Part shown: in pieces, positions 54,506 to 64,000 of the stretch
Position numbering within the stretch: position 1 is the first letter of the stretch
How the letters are laid out: the number at the start of each line of letters is the position of its first letter
NCBI GenBank assembly: GCA_029931535.1
Contig: JAQPZY010001684.1
Location: 4,632,001-4,696,000, forward strand
Origin: Margaritifera margaritifera
Taxonomy: Eukaryota; Mollusca; Bivalvia; Unionida; Margaritiferidae
DNA: 64,000 bases
Direction of reading: 5' to 3'
The notes under the pieces: model-generated
What the model saw: the letters and a program-made list of their open reading frames with translations, nothing else
Told to the model about the DNA's origin: nothing
The model's database searches: none
Position numbers and translations under genes: made by a program

Positions 54506-54996
54506 ATGCCTATTAATATTTACGGACGCTCAACAGCCCGACAACGCGCGGATCTGAGCAGGTTTACCACCAAAGCGGATTTGAGTTTACCAGCTGGGTT
54601 GTTGTTGGCGTCAACCCGGGCGAGCTTGTGATTTTCCAAGATCAAACTGGAAAACTTAAAACATCTAACGTGAACGTTCAAAATGTTATGGTAAAGCTAC
54701 GAGTAGCTGTCGAGAAAAACCTGGCTGAAATCACTGAAAACGGGGGACTCGGAGACTCTAACGCGTCTTTTGCTTTTATCAAAGACTATGTTGATAACGC
54801 TAAGGGTGGGCTGAAACATCACGTGGATAAAAAGATCGCAGATGTGCCATTGCCACCACGCGTGGTTGCTTCATATGGGGCATACCTAGGAATTTTGATC
54901 AGCGAAGGAAAGGAAAAAACAAGAGCCACAATAGCAAGTGGTCGACTTATTTTCTATGGCGTAAATGTCTCCCTCCGCCACCATATTGTTCCATGA
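54506..54996 (+). pseudogene. Companion ORF of the protease relic, frameshifted
   Basis: An ATG 9 bp after the protease stop opens a 41-codon frame (54506-54631), basic at its N-terminus (YGRSTARQRADLSRF). A second frame (54628-54996) overlaps its end and is open upstream in the same region, so one frameshift probably split a single gene. The second part has NVQNVMVKLRVAVEKN, a Gly-rich turn and a KDYVDNAKGG-HHVDKKI helix. I do not recognise the family. The tight spacing and matching composition suggest it travelled with the protease. Confidence 0.5.
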
Positions 54997-55284
54997 CAAC
55001 GAAAGTCGTTCAGATATAGTTCTCAATGGCGACGATTCTTTCTCGACTTGGCGGAAAAGGTCGATGATATTCCGATTGTATGATGGCTGTGAAATAACAC
55101 TTACGAGCCATAGCCGCTAGATGGCAGCTCAGTCACTAATAAAATAAGAAGGCATAGTTAACTGAGTGGATTATTGAGCTTCGGTTGTACCGTTTTTCAG
55201 TTGAATTTCAGAAATTACCCTAGCATATGGTGAAATAATGTTGGTAAGTTTATTTTTGTATATCTTTCTGTATGTGTACTGTTA
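54997..55284. other. Spacer after the protease relic
   Basis: No gene. AATAAAATAAGAAGG near 55138 could be a polyadenylation signal of the relic. Confidence 0.35.
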
Positions 55285-55568
55285 GTAAATGTCCATTGGT
55301 ATTCGATTGAGGATATGGGCGTGATATCGAAACTTAGGGGAAATTCTTTTGGATATGGGCGTGATATCGAAACTTAGGGGAAATTCTTTTCGTAACGTGT
55401 GCAAAAGGGGTGTGTGCCAATTCGGACCATGTGGTGTATTATCAAGTTTCGTCATAGATGCAAATGTGATATTTACAGTTGTTTAAAATATGATATTTGT
55501 CATTATTTCCCATGTAAGATGAGCAGTTACAAATCTGCATTCGATGGACTGACCAGTGATGTTTCCGG

Positions 55569-55599
<31 letters not shown>

Positions 55600-55865
55600 G
55601 GGGGGGGGGGTGTGGGTAAAAGAAAAATATTAATGAGCGAAACAAAGGGCCCAGCCCCGCCCCCCCCCCCCCCAACACACACAGATTAAATGGTCGGTCC
55701 CTAAGGAAACAAAAGTCCGATTTTACGTGATAATGGCGTTGTTCTGTTCTTAAATCAAATGAAATATTTTTAGACTGTTTTATCTTGCATTGTCAATGAA
55801 ATAGTGAAATGTTTTCAAAGTAACTCGTTCACCTTTGAATAAAATTGAAATAGTTCACTTTATTT
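55285..55865. repeat. Interspersed repeat, copy B
   Basis: Second copy of the element at 2336-2765. It differs by a 40-bp tandem duplication (55311-55390, GGATATGGGCGTGATATCGA unit), an extra roughly 100 bp segment at about 55475-55570, and longer T/G and C runs. Confidence 0.75.
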
Positions 55866-55943
55866 TACTGAGAAATAAAATAATACAATTACTAACCACA
55901 AAACAAATTCTTGAAAACAGGATCCATGCAGGAAAAAAGTTTT

Positions 55944-55956
<13 letters not shown>

Positions 55957-56036
<80 letters not shown>
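55957..56036. repeat. (AT)n microsatellite
   Basis: Follows a short (GT)n stretch. Poly-IY readings across it are artefacts. Confidence 0.95.
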
Positions 56037-56038
<2 letters not shown>

Positions 56039-56039
56039 T

Positions 56040-56900
56040 AAGAATGCAGTTAAAAGTGAAAGTAATGCTTTTTACGAAAAATCCTTAAAAATCAGCAGGT
56101 TCAGAGTCAGATTGCGTATGCAGTTGGATCATTTGCCAGAAGGAAACTTGAAAATAAAATTGCTGAGTAACAAAAATAGTTGAATGAGATCGATTTGAAA
56201 ATAGACTTTCTAAAAGCTTGGCTTAAATCACTCAATATTACCGATTCTATGAAAATAGATTTTCTAAAAGCTAGGCTTAAATCACTCGATATTACCGATT
56301 CTATGAAAATAGATTTTCTAAAAGCTTAGCCTAAATCACTCGATATTACCGATTCTATGAAAAAAGACTTTCTAAAAGCTTGGCTTAAATCACTCGATAT
56401 TACCGATTCTATGAAAATAGACTTTCTAAAAGCTTGGCTTAAATCACTCGATATTACCTATTTTATGAAAGAAGAACTTAAAATGTACAGCCGTAGAAAC
56501 GGCTTACGAAGATACGGAATCCCTGAACAAAAAGGTGAAAACCCCAATGAAATTCTTTTGGGCCTTGCTGCAGAGATTGGGGTTGATATCCCTCCTTTGG
56601 ATTCTATAGATCTCGTCGAGTTGGAAACCCACAAGTCTCAAGATCCAGACCGATAATTGCGAAGTTTATATTGCACAACATGAAAGTGAATATGTTAAAA
56701 AAGGAACAATTTTGAAACCTGTTTTCGGGTTCAACAGAAGTGGTAAAACCAAACAAAAACACATGGAAAAATATTCATCAATAAGGATCGGACCAGCGCC
56801 TGTGCATAGTGGTTCAAAAGCGGTAGTAAATTGAAAAATGAACATCAAATAAAGAATTTCTAGACAAGGGGTGACCAATTTTCATTAAACTTCAAGACGA
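56040..56900 (+). pseudogene. LINE ORF1-type protein remnant
   Basis: A coiled-coil region (about 56060-56466) with stops is followed by an intact stretch, KMYSRRNGLRRYGIPEQKGE then NPNEILLGLAAEIGVDI. This matches the RRM-like domain of LINE-1-type ORF1 proteins. After a frameshift near 56650, RPIIAKFILHNMKVNMLKK and later KIFINKDRTS correspond to the C-terminal part. Such proteins bind the element's RNA and trimerise through the coiled coil. It may belong with the ORF2 relic at 59385, though 2.5 kb of unrelated sequence separates them. Confidence 0.7.
56197..56466 (+). repeat. 54-bp coding repeat, 5 copies
   Basis: Starts at 56197, 56251, 56305, 56359 and 56413. Each encodes 18 residues (MKIDFLKAWLKSLDITDS). 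The frame is preserved but one copy has a stop. The repeat lies in the coiled-coil part of the ORF1 remnant. Confidence 0.95.
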
Positions 56901-57204
56901 TACGGTCGAGCGTGTATTAAAAAAAAAGAAGTTGTAAGAAATCGAAGATACTTTAACACTAAGATCACCTACAACTCAAGTAGCCCAAGTTGAAAATAAG
57001 TTCTCAACAAAAGCTTCATCTAAGTAGTAAATCAGTTATCCCAAAAAGATCGAATTTAATTTTTAATTAACGTTTAGATTTTTTTAGTTCATTAGAGAGC
57101 TAGTTTCATCTTTTTTTCTTTCTTCATATGTATTTCTGTTCCAATCCTATGTTGATTTTCTATCGTTATTTTCACTCAGTGGTTCACGGTCTATTTTAAA
57201 CCTT
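56901..57204. other. Non-coding stretch
   Basis: No feature supported. Confidence 0.4.
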
Positions 57205-57465
57205 GTGAGTTTGTTTATTTATGCCCTCTGGTACAAGACATACACTTAACATTGTGAGTTTGTTTATTTAGGCCCTCTGGTACAAGACATTCACTGAACT
57301 TGTAAGTTAAGTTTATTTAGGATCTCTCGTGCAAATACATACATTGAACTTGTGAGTTTGCTTATTTAGGCTTTCTCGTGCGATACATACAGTGAACTTG
57401 TGAGTTTGTTTATTTAGGCTCTCTCGTGCAATACATACACTTAACATTGTGAGTTTGTGCATTTG
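57205..57465. repeat. About 49-bp repeat, 6 starts
   Basis: GTGAGTTTGTTTATTTAGGC units at 57205, 57254, 57302, 57352, 57400 and 57449, separated by TCTCGTGCAATACATACA-type sequence. Confidence 0.85.
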
Positions 57466-57956
57466 TGTGTTCTGGTTCTGTTTCAATCTTAATTTTAATC
57501 ATTATTTTCACCCCAAGGTTCACAATCCACATTTAACTTTGTGAGACCTTTCTTTCCTATTTAATATTAGTGTTTAGAATGCAAATTTCTTCTGAAGATT
57601 CTACACTGATTATTTAAGTCTCATAGACCAAGTTTTGCTTATTTAATACTTCATTAATTTAGCGTTAATTAACAAAGCAAATCTATTGTCTAAAATTTAA
57701 ATAGTTTAGCATCTCTATAACGTATACTCGTCATATATTGGCACATACCGCGCCCTACTTAATTTTTAAATGTTTCCATTGCATTATTTGTACATTATTT
57801 GTACAACAGTTGTACAGGTGAACTAAGCTGAAATTAATCACAACCATTGAGGTATTATCTACGTTGATATCCGTTATCTTGGTACCTTATGGTTAGTGTA
57901 TATATACCATCTGACAATTCAAAACGGGTATGTGTTTCGTATGAAACAAGTATGTC
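57466..57956. other. Non-coding stretch
   Basis: No feature supported. Confidence 0.4.
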
Positions 57957-58046
57957 TTGTATGTATGTATGTATGTATGTATGTATGTATGTATGTATGT
58001 ATGTATGTATGTATGTATGTATGTATGTATGTATGTATGTATGTAT
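57957..58046. repeat. (ATGT)n microsatellite
   Basis: About 22 uninterrupted tetranucleotide units. The MYVC open frame is an artefact. Confidence 0.97.
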
Positions 58047-59384
58047 ATGCTAGACCGATGTAAAATAAATCCACGTTTATATCCTGACCAACTGTCTAGA
58101 CATTACCTTGAACTTATCCAGTATATACATTCTGAAAAGGCTCAACCCTTGTTCAGCAAATCCTGTCCACTGTAATCCATTTTAGAATCATTAGTCAGTG
58201 TCAAGATTATACAGAACAATAATTACGATATGTACTAAATCTATTTACCGGTAGTCATTTGTGCGTGCAGATATTTGTTCCCTTGCACTTCTGTTATATC
58301 ATTAACTGCCTTACACCTTCTTATCGCTCAATTGTTCGAGTAATGCTGGCCTGTTTTCAGTTATTTTCCGTGCGCCACATTTCCCTCAATAGATTTGCAG
58401 CTGGGAATGCACGTGCACATTTGTTTATATATAGTAATAGTGACCTTGTCATAGCTTTTTGCCTAGGTTAATTACGATGTGGGTTGAATAGTGTAGTATA
58501 GTTTGATTACGCGTTAACCCTCTTCTGACTTTATTTGAACATTATTAGACATTGTTCATGTTTATCTGTTAGTCATATTAATTATGCATGTATAACTCAA
58601 TTTTCGTATCTGTGTGTGAATGTGTGTGTGTGTGTGTGTGGGGGGGGGGGGTAAAGTGCATATATATTCCCATGTTTCATTTAACGGACGAGCTTCCATG
58701 CTATGTACAGAAAAAAAAACAACAACAACAACAACCCCAAAAAAAAACCAAAACAAAAGAACAAAACAAAACAATCTAGTATTGCTCTTTTTTTGTGTTT
58801 TACCATATCGTTGTACTTTGTTAACGTTTTTATTTTCTCCAAAAATCGAACATATGTTGGCACGCTTATGCCATTCGGGGTAAAATCTTTCACTTAAAAA
58901 ATCTTCAGCGGATTGAATATACTAGCATTTTTAGAAACTGGCTCGAGAAAATATGTATATAATTCTCTTTTAACTTTTCATGCAAATAACCTCGTGACCG
59001 TACCAAGTCTCCTAGGTTATCTTAATCAGCATCCAACTAAGTCAACCATGATTCTCAGTTTTTTTTACCTAACCCATGATTATTGATCTAGAGTAGATGA
59101 AGGTTCTGGTTAGAAGTTACCATGCAAAGTCCAAAAGACCTACAAGCAACAAGTTAATTATATACAATCAATTAATTTGTATTTTACTAACATATAACTT
59201 TTATCAAAGAGGATTCATCCTATTCCTAGATATTACCATATGGAGCGAGGTATCCAGGCTTTTATCATCAATACAGCTCAACTGCACACATGTAAGAAAA
59301 TAAGGGAATTAAGGAGACTGTCATCTTTCGTTCGTTGGTTGCTCTTACTTGATAATTACATTAAAATTAACCTGGGTCGACGCG
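58047..59384. other. Non-coding stretch with simple repeats
   Basis: A (TG)n run followed by a G-run lies at 58612-58651, and an A/CAA-rich run at 58709-58772. Short open frames here have no domains. Confidence 0.5.
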
Positions 59385-60100
59385 TGGGCCCTAATTAGCA
59401 AAGATCTTTCATTTTGTCACGTTAACAGTCGAAGCATTTACCGTAAGACTGACCACATAAGCACAGAGTTGAACAAGTTCGATATTATTACAGTCAGTGA
59501 AACGTGTTTAGATGGATCAATTCCAACAGAAGACATCTTAATACAGAATTTTCAACCATCAATCCTTCTCGATAGAAACAGAAATTGCGTTGGCGTTGCT
59601 GCATATTTTTAAACAGGAACAAAACAAAAATTCCTTTTATCGATAATAACAATTTATTAATACTAAACCTCGAGACCTATGGGCTGAAATAAATCTTAAC
59701 GGAAGAAAACGTTTAATTAGAACTTTCAATATACACCCGAGATTCGATGACTGGACTTTGATTGAAATCTCAGTTGAACAAGCAAAACAATATTGTCAAA
59801 ACAGATTAATTTTATGGGACTTCAAAGAAGACCTCATGGTATCCAGTAAATGTAGAAATATTATAAATATCATGAATACTTTAATTTACATCAGTTGCTA
59901 TATTAACCAATAAGAGTTACTAATCATAACTCCACATTGATAGATTTAATACTTATGAGTGATACAATAAATTATTATGAAAAAGGGATCTATGATCCTT
60001 TTTGCATTATCATAATCCTGTTTATTGTTCCACAATCTATATGAATGCTCGGCAACATAGCTTTAAAAGTAAAGTACGTGACTATAAAGGACTTAATTAC

Positions 60101-60516
60101 GAATTGTACACAGACTTGCTACATACGAATTGTACACAGACTTGCTGCATACGAATTGTACACAGACTTGCTACATATGAATTGTACGCAGACTTGCTAC
60201 ATACGAATTGTACACAGACTTGCTACTTACGAATTGTACACAGACTTGCTACATACGAATTGTACACAGACTTGCTACAGTGGAATTGTACACAGACTTG
60301 CTACATACGAATTGTACACAGACTTGCTACATACGAATTGTACACAGACTTGCTACAGAGGAATTGTACACAGACTTGCTACATACGAATTGTACACAGA
60401 CTTGCTACATATGAATTGTACACAGACTTGCTACAGAGGAATTGTACACAGACTTGCTATATACGAATTCTAAACGGATTTGCTATATACGAATTGTACA
60501 CAGACTTTCTACACAC
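60101..60516. repeat. 26-bp minisatellite inside LINE ORF2, 16 copies
   Basis: GAATTGTACACAGACTTGCT then ACATAC, with starts every 26 bp from 60101 to 60491. The first unit is the LINE's own coding sequence (reading YELYTDLL). Since 26 is not a multiple of three, expansion broke the frame. Confidence 0.97.
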
Positions 60517-62232
60517 AGCTTAGTGGGAGTTTTATAATATTTCGATAGGTGATCAGATCTGTAAGATCTCTGACAATATATTGGTGGCAGCCCATTCCGC
60601 TATTCCCAATAAAATAATAACAATTCGTTCGAGAGATCATCCCTGGATGCACAATAATATTAGAAAATTAAATCGACAATAAAAAAGAATCCATTGCTTG
60701 GCTAAAAGGACGAATCTTAATGTACACTGAGCCAACTTCAGATATATCAGAAACCGAGTTATTAGCTCTGGAAGATGTGCCATACTTGAGTATTTTAACA
60801 AATTAGCTAATAAACTCCAAGATGACAGTATTGGCCCAAACGTTTGTTGGAATATAGCCAACATACTTCCGAAGCAAAATAGAAAATCAGAGTATCCACT
60901 TCTGATACAAAACACGAATATTTTCATAGTTTTGATAAGGCAAACTTATTTAATAAATATTTTCTGAACAATCCTTGGTAGATGATACTTTCACTACCCT
61001 GTCTTCTGTACCTCTTCCTGACATTGGCCTTAATAACATTCGCATTAGCAGATGGTGAAGCTGCTCTTTTAAATTTCAACATTAGCAAGGTAGGGGGCCT
61101 GATGAGATCCACCCTAGGTTACTTGAAGAAGGCACTCACATATTATCGCGATATTTATCATAATCTTTCAACAATTCCCTTCAAGCTTCATATTTTCCGA
61201 TAGCATGGAAAGAGGCCAATGTTACTATTGTTAATAGAAAGGGGACAAAAATGTTGCTTCAAATTACAGACCTATTTTTCTACAAACCTCTGTGGGTTAA
61301 ATATTTTTTTTTTTAAATGTGTCTGCAAACATTTATATAACTATCTTACAGCCAACAACCTAATCAGTCATCTTCAGTCTGGTTTCACCTCACAAGATTC
61401 GGCTCTTTTACAATTGTGTGACAAGTACAATACCTTTTCCAAGTAGGATGGCGAAGGCAAAATAAATTAGAGTGGTATTTTGTGATATTAGCACGGTCTT
61501 ATACAAAGTTAGGCACAAAAGTTTAATTTATAACTAAGAAATATTGGAATTGATGATTGATTATTGGAATGGTTCAACGATTATATCTCAGACAGGATTC
61601 AAACAGTTTCCATAGAAGGTTGTTCTTCCGACCAATAACATGTCAGGGCTGTTGTGCCCCAGGGATTTATACTTGAACCACTGTTATTTTAATTTACAAT
61701 AATGATATTGTCATTGATATTCAGTCTATTAAGACTGTTTGCTGATGATACATTGTTGTCAATTATTGTTGAGGACCCAACCCATGCTGCTGGTGTTCTG
61801 AACGAAGACTTTCTTAAAATCAATGTGTCGGCTGATCAATGGTTAGTTGATTTTAATCCAAACAAAACCGAATCAATGACCATATCCAGAAAGATCTCAA
61901 AACGAATATCGCCCATAACTTGTAATGAACGATGCGGTTATTAGGAATGTCACTTGTCATAAACACTTGGGCCTAACACTGGATGTAACGTTATCTTAGT
62001 ATATATGTACAAAAGAAATAACTACAAAAGCATGGAATAGGTTAGACATACTACGAAGTTTAAAATTCAAACTTAAAAGAAGAAAAAAACACACACACAC
62101 ACACAAAAAAAAACAACAACAAAAAATGTTAGAGCTTCTCTATTTCACTTTATAAAGACCTCATTTGAACTACATGGATATTATCTGGGATAACTGCACT
62201 CAGTATGAAAAAGATTAAATAGAAAAAAAAAA

Positions 62233-62340
62233 GTATCATGGCATGGTCCTCGATAAAACGTATCATGGCATGGGTCGTAAATAAAATGTATCATGGCATG
62301 GGTCCTTGATAAAATGTATCATGGCATGGGTCCTGGATAT
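62233..62340. repeat. About 28-bp repeat, 4 copies, inside LINE ORF2
   Basis: GTATCATGGCATGGGTCCT units at 62233, 62260, 62288 and 62316. Confidence 0.9.
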
Positions 62341-62845
62341 ATGCCGGTTATAGTTCCGCCAAGTGTCCAGCAGGTAAAGAACAGACAGCTTTGAGATAGA
62401 ACAAACCTCCAAACACCTTTCGCCATCACAAATCTATACCAAAATTCATTCTTACCAAAGTCTGTCGCGGAATGGAGTTTTCTTCCTTTGGAAATTCGAA
62501 ACAACCCTTTGTTATACTCTTTTTAAATGACACTTAAATAGTATCTAGAAAAGGTCCCAATCTATTACTATCAAAGTTAAAGATTAGCACAAATTGTGCA
62601 GACAAGACTTCGACTAGGTTGTACTTTATTAAACGACGATCTTTTCAAAAACCATTGCTCCTTTAGCAATAGATGTACATGCGCTGAACCGGAAACAGCA
62701 GAGCACTTTCTCTTAGACTGTGTGAAATATCTTACACTTTATATAGATACAACTTCAATATTAATAGGTAACCCTTTGCAATCGTTTGAGATCAACGAGG
62801 AGATTTATAAAGTTGTTCCAAAATTACATAATTACAACTAAGAGA

Positions 62846-63589
62846 TTTGTTTAATGACTACTTATATCTTCACACTAAGCTGTTATACATCTGGACGTAT
62901 TTAGTTGCGACATATATTACCTAAGCTGAAGTTTAAAGTAATTTACCTACCCCTCCCTCTCCCCATCAACGCCAACATCTTCATTTTTGTTTCTTTGTTT
63001 CTCATTTGTTGCTTGTTGTCTTGCAAGTATACAGCACTACGTTTCTAGTATTAATTGCTTATAAATTACTCTTTGATATTATTACAATATTGTATGCACA
63101 ATTTTCTTTTAATATTTCATTAGCATGTTTCAGTGTTTGCAATCCTATGCCTTCATCACTCTCGTTAGTCATATTAAAGTAAGTATTATTGTTAATGAGA
63201 GAGCTCAAAATAGGCGTATGGTCATTACTCAGTCCCCTATATCTCTTGTTAGATTTTAAATACTTTCCATCATGACTTATGCAATTAAATGCTGTTTAAA
63301 TCAACGATCCTTCTACCGTTTACCTATTGTAATTATGAGTTGTTAAAGCTTTTTCTATGTTTTAACGGGTGTAATAGATATGCTAAATTAGTGTGAAGGC
63401 GACTGATTCAACCAATGTAGTAGTTTTAGTTTAATTATCTGTATATTATAGATTCTACTTGCTCTAATACAGTCGTAGGAAATTGAGCTAAGTCCGGGTC
63501 CGATATCACTATCGGATTCTTTTGATTCATATATGTGCAACTCCTTACTCACTTTCTCGAACGATCCTTGGTACATTGAAATATAAGAT
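62846..63589. other. Non-coding spacer between LINE relics
   Basis: No gene supported. It includes a CCCTCCCTCTCCCC patch near 62951. Confidence 0.4.
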
Positions 63590-64000
63590 CTATTTGTCAT
63601 AACTTAGATTTTCTTGCTAATAACTTTGATGACTTTGATATTATTGCTCTTACGGAGACTCTCATAGATGATAATATCACTGATTGCGATCTTAAGATTG
63701 GTAGTTACCATAATCCACTTAGAAATGGTCGAACAAATTATGGTGGAGGTGTTATGGTAAATATTTCAGAAAAACTGATTTTCGAACAATGTAACGATCT
63801 CTTGACACGTAATATCGAAGAAATATGTGTTGAAATATCTGTTAAAAGTTCCAAATATTTATTACTAGAAATGAATGGTCGCCCGTCTGAATCAGCAGAC
63901 TTCTGGGATTCGTTCACTGCCACTATTGAGCTAGGCTTACCTGAATATTTGTAAATTTTGTCTTCATAATTAGCATTCCTTCCATGTGATGCAATTTCTC
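63590..64000 (+). pseudogene. Second LINE endonuclease fragment, cut by window end
   Basis: Reads HNLDFLANNFDDFDIIALTE then TLIDDNITDCDLKIGSYHNP, RNGRTNYGGGVMVNI and, after a gap, GRPSESADFWDSFTATIEL. This is the N-terminal APE-type endonuclease of a LINE with the same layout as 59385, but a different copy or family. A stop at 63951-63953 interrupts it. The element continues past the window. Confidence 0.7.

Larger units (their letters stand above)
59385..62845 (+). pseudogene. LINE ORF2 relic (endonuclease, RT, C-terminal finger)
   Basis: It reads, across frameshifts and stops, as an APE-type endonuclease followed by reverse transcriptase. The EN start has FCHVNSRSIYRKTDHISTEL and DIITVSETCLDGSIP (59403-59560). 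The EN end has LIDLILMSDTINYYEKGIYD (near 59940-60000). An RT entry at about 61080-61440 includes HLYNYLTANNLISHLQSGFT. The catalytic block FADDTLLSII lies at about 61745. A C-terminal Cys/His segment (RCTCAEPETAEHFLLDC, 62596-62841) follows. The layout fits CR1/jockey-like elements, but the clade is not certain. Two minisatellites have expanded inside it (60101-60516, 62233-62340). Confidence 0.8.

Noticed and set aside
58259..58471. 70-codon open frame after the (ATGT)n run
   Set aside because: No recognisable motif or family, and no supporting start or splice context.
60002..60523. 173-codon frame with repeated ELYTDLLHTNCTQTC-type units
   Set aside because: 26-bp array read through three frames inside a dead LINE.

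Overview
The window looks like AT-rich, intron-containing animal DNA, most probably from a bivalve mollusc. Four things suggest this: GT-AG introns of up to 17 kb; a very high load of degenerate 110-160 bp tandem repeats with the head/tail signatures I associate with bivalve genomes; decayed LINE, Ty3/Gypsy, Tc1/mariner and SINE copies; and minisatellites every few kb. The species call is an inference. No bacterial-style gene, rRNA or CRISPR array was seen.

One host gene dominates. Five exons on the + strand (5781-6290, 7218-7358, 15198-15365, 32402-32702, 34486-38144) join in phase through GT-AG introns into a predicted 1592-residue protein. Its parts are a CXorf38-like cysteine-rich N-terminus, a HEPN-type R-N-x3-H motif, two coiled-coil exons, a NACHT NTPase with clear Walker A and B motifs, and a C-terminal LRR array built from a 51-residue (153 bp) unit. 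This is an NLR-like architecture with a possible RNase-type HEPN effector. The LRR units are almost invariant except at the residues expected on the concave binding face. A second repeat block of 15-17 residues is inserted inside the NACHT domain between the Walker motifs. No other intact host gene is supported.

Layout: 1-5767 is upstream DNA with a roughly 800 bp foldback palindrome and an interspersed repeat that recurs at 55.3 kb. 5768-38144 is the NLR-like gene. Its intron 2 holds a Tc1/mariner relic, a reverse-strand LINE relic with a second 3' end joined head-to-tail, and several minisatellites. Its intron 3 is mainly bivalve-type repeat modules plus a solo LTR with a 4 bp target duplication. 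38145-52560 is gene-poor and contains 55-, 33- and 37-bp minisatellites, tRNA-like SINE relics and nuclear-receptor-like palindromes carried by repeats. 52600-53830 is a Ty3/Gypsy pol remnant with a polypurine tract. 54081-54996 is a GC-richer relic with an adenain-like cysteine protease and a companion ORF, Polinton/adintovirus-like. 56040-62845 holds LINE ORF1 and ORF2 relics in which new minisatellites have expanded from coding sequence. 63590-64000 is the start of another LINE endonuclease.

All identifications come from reading translations and motifs by eye. No database search, folding or expression data were available.
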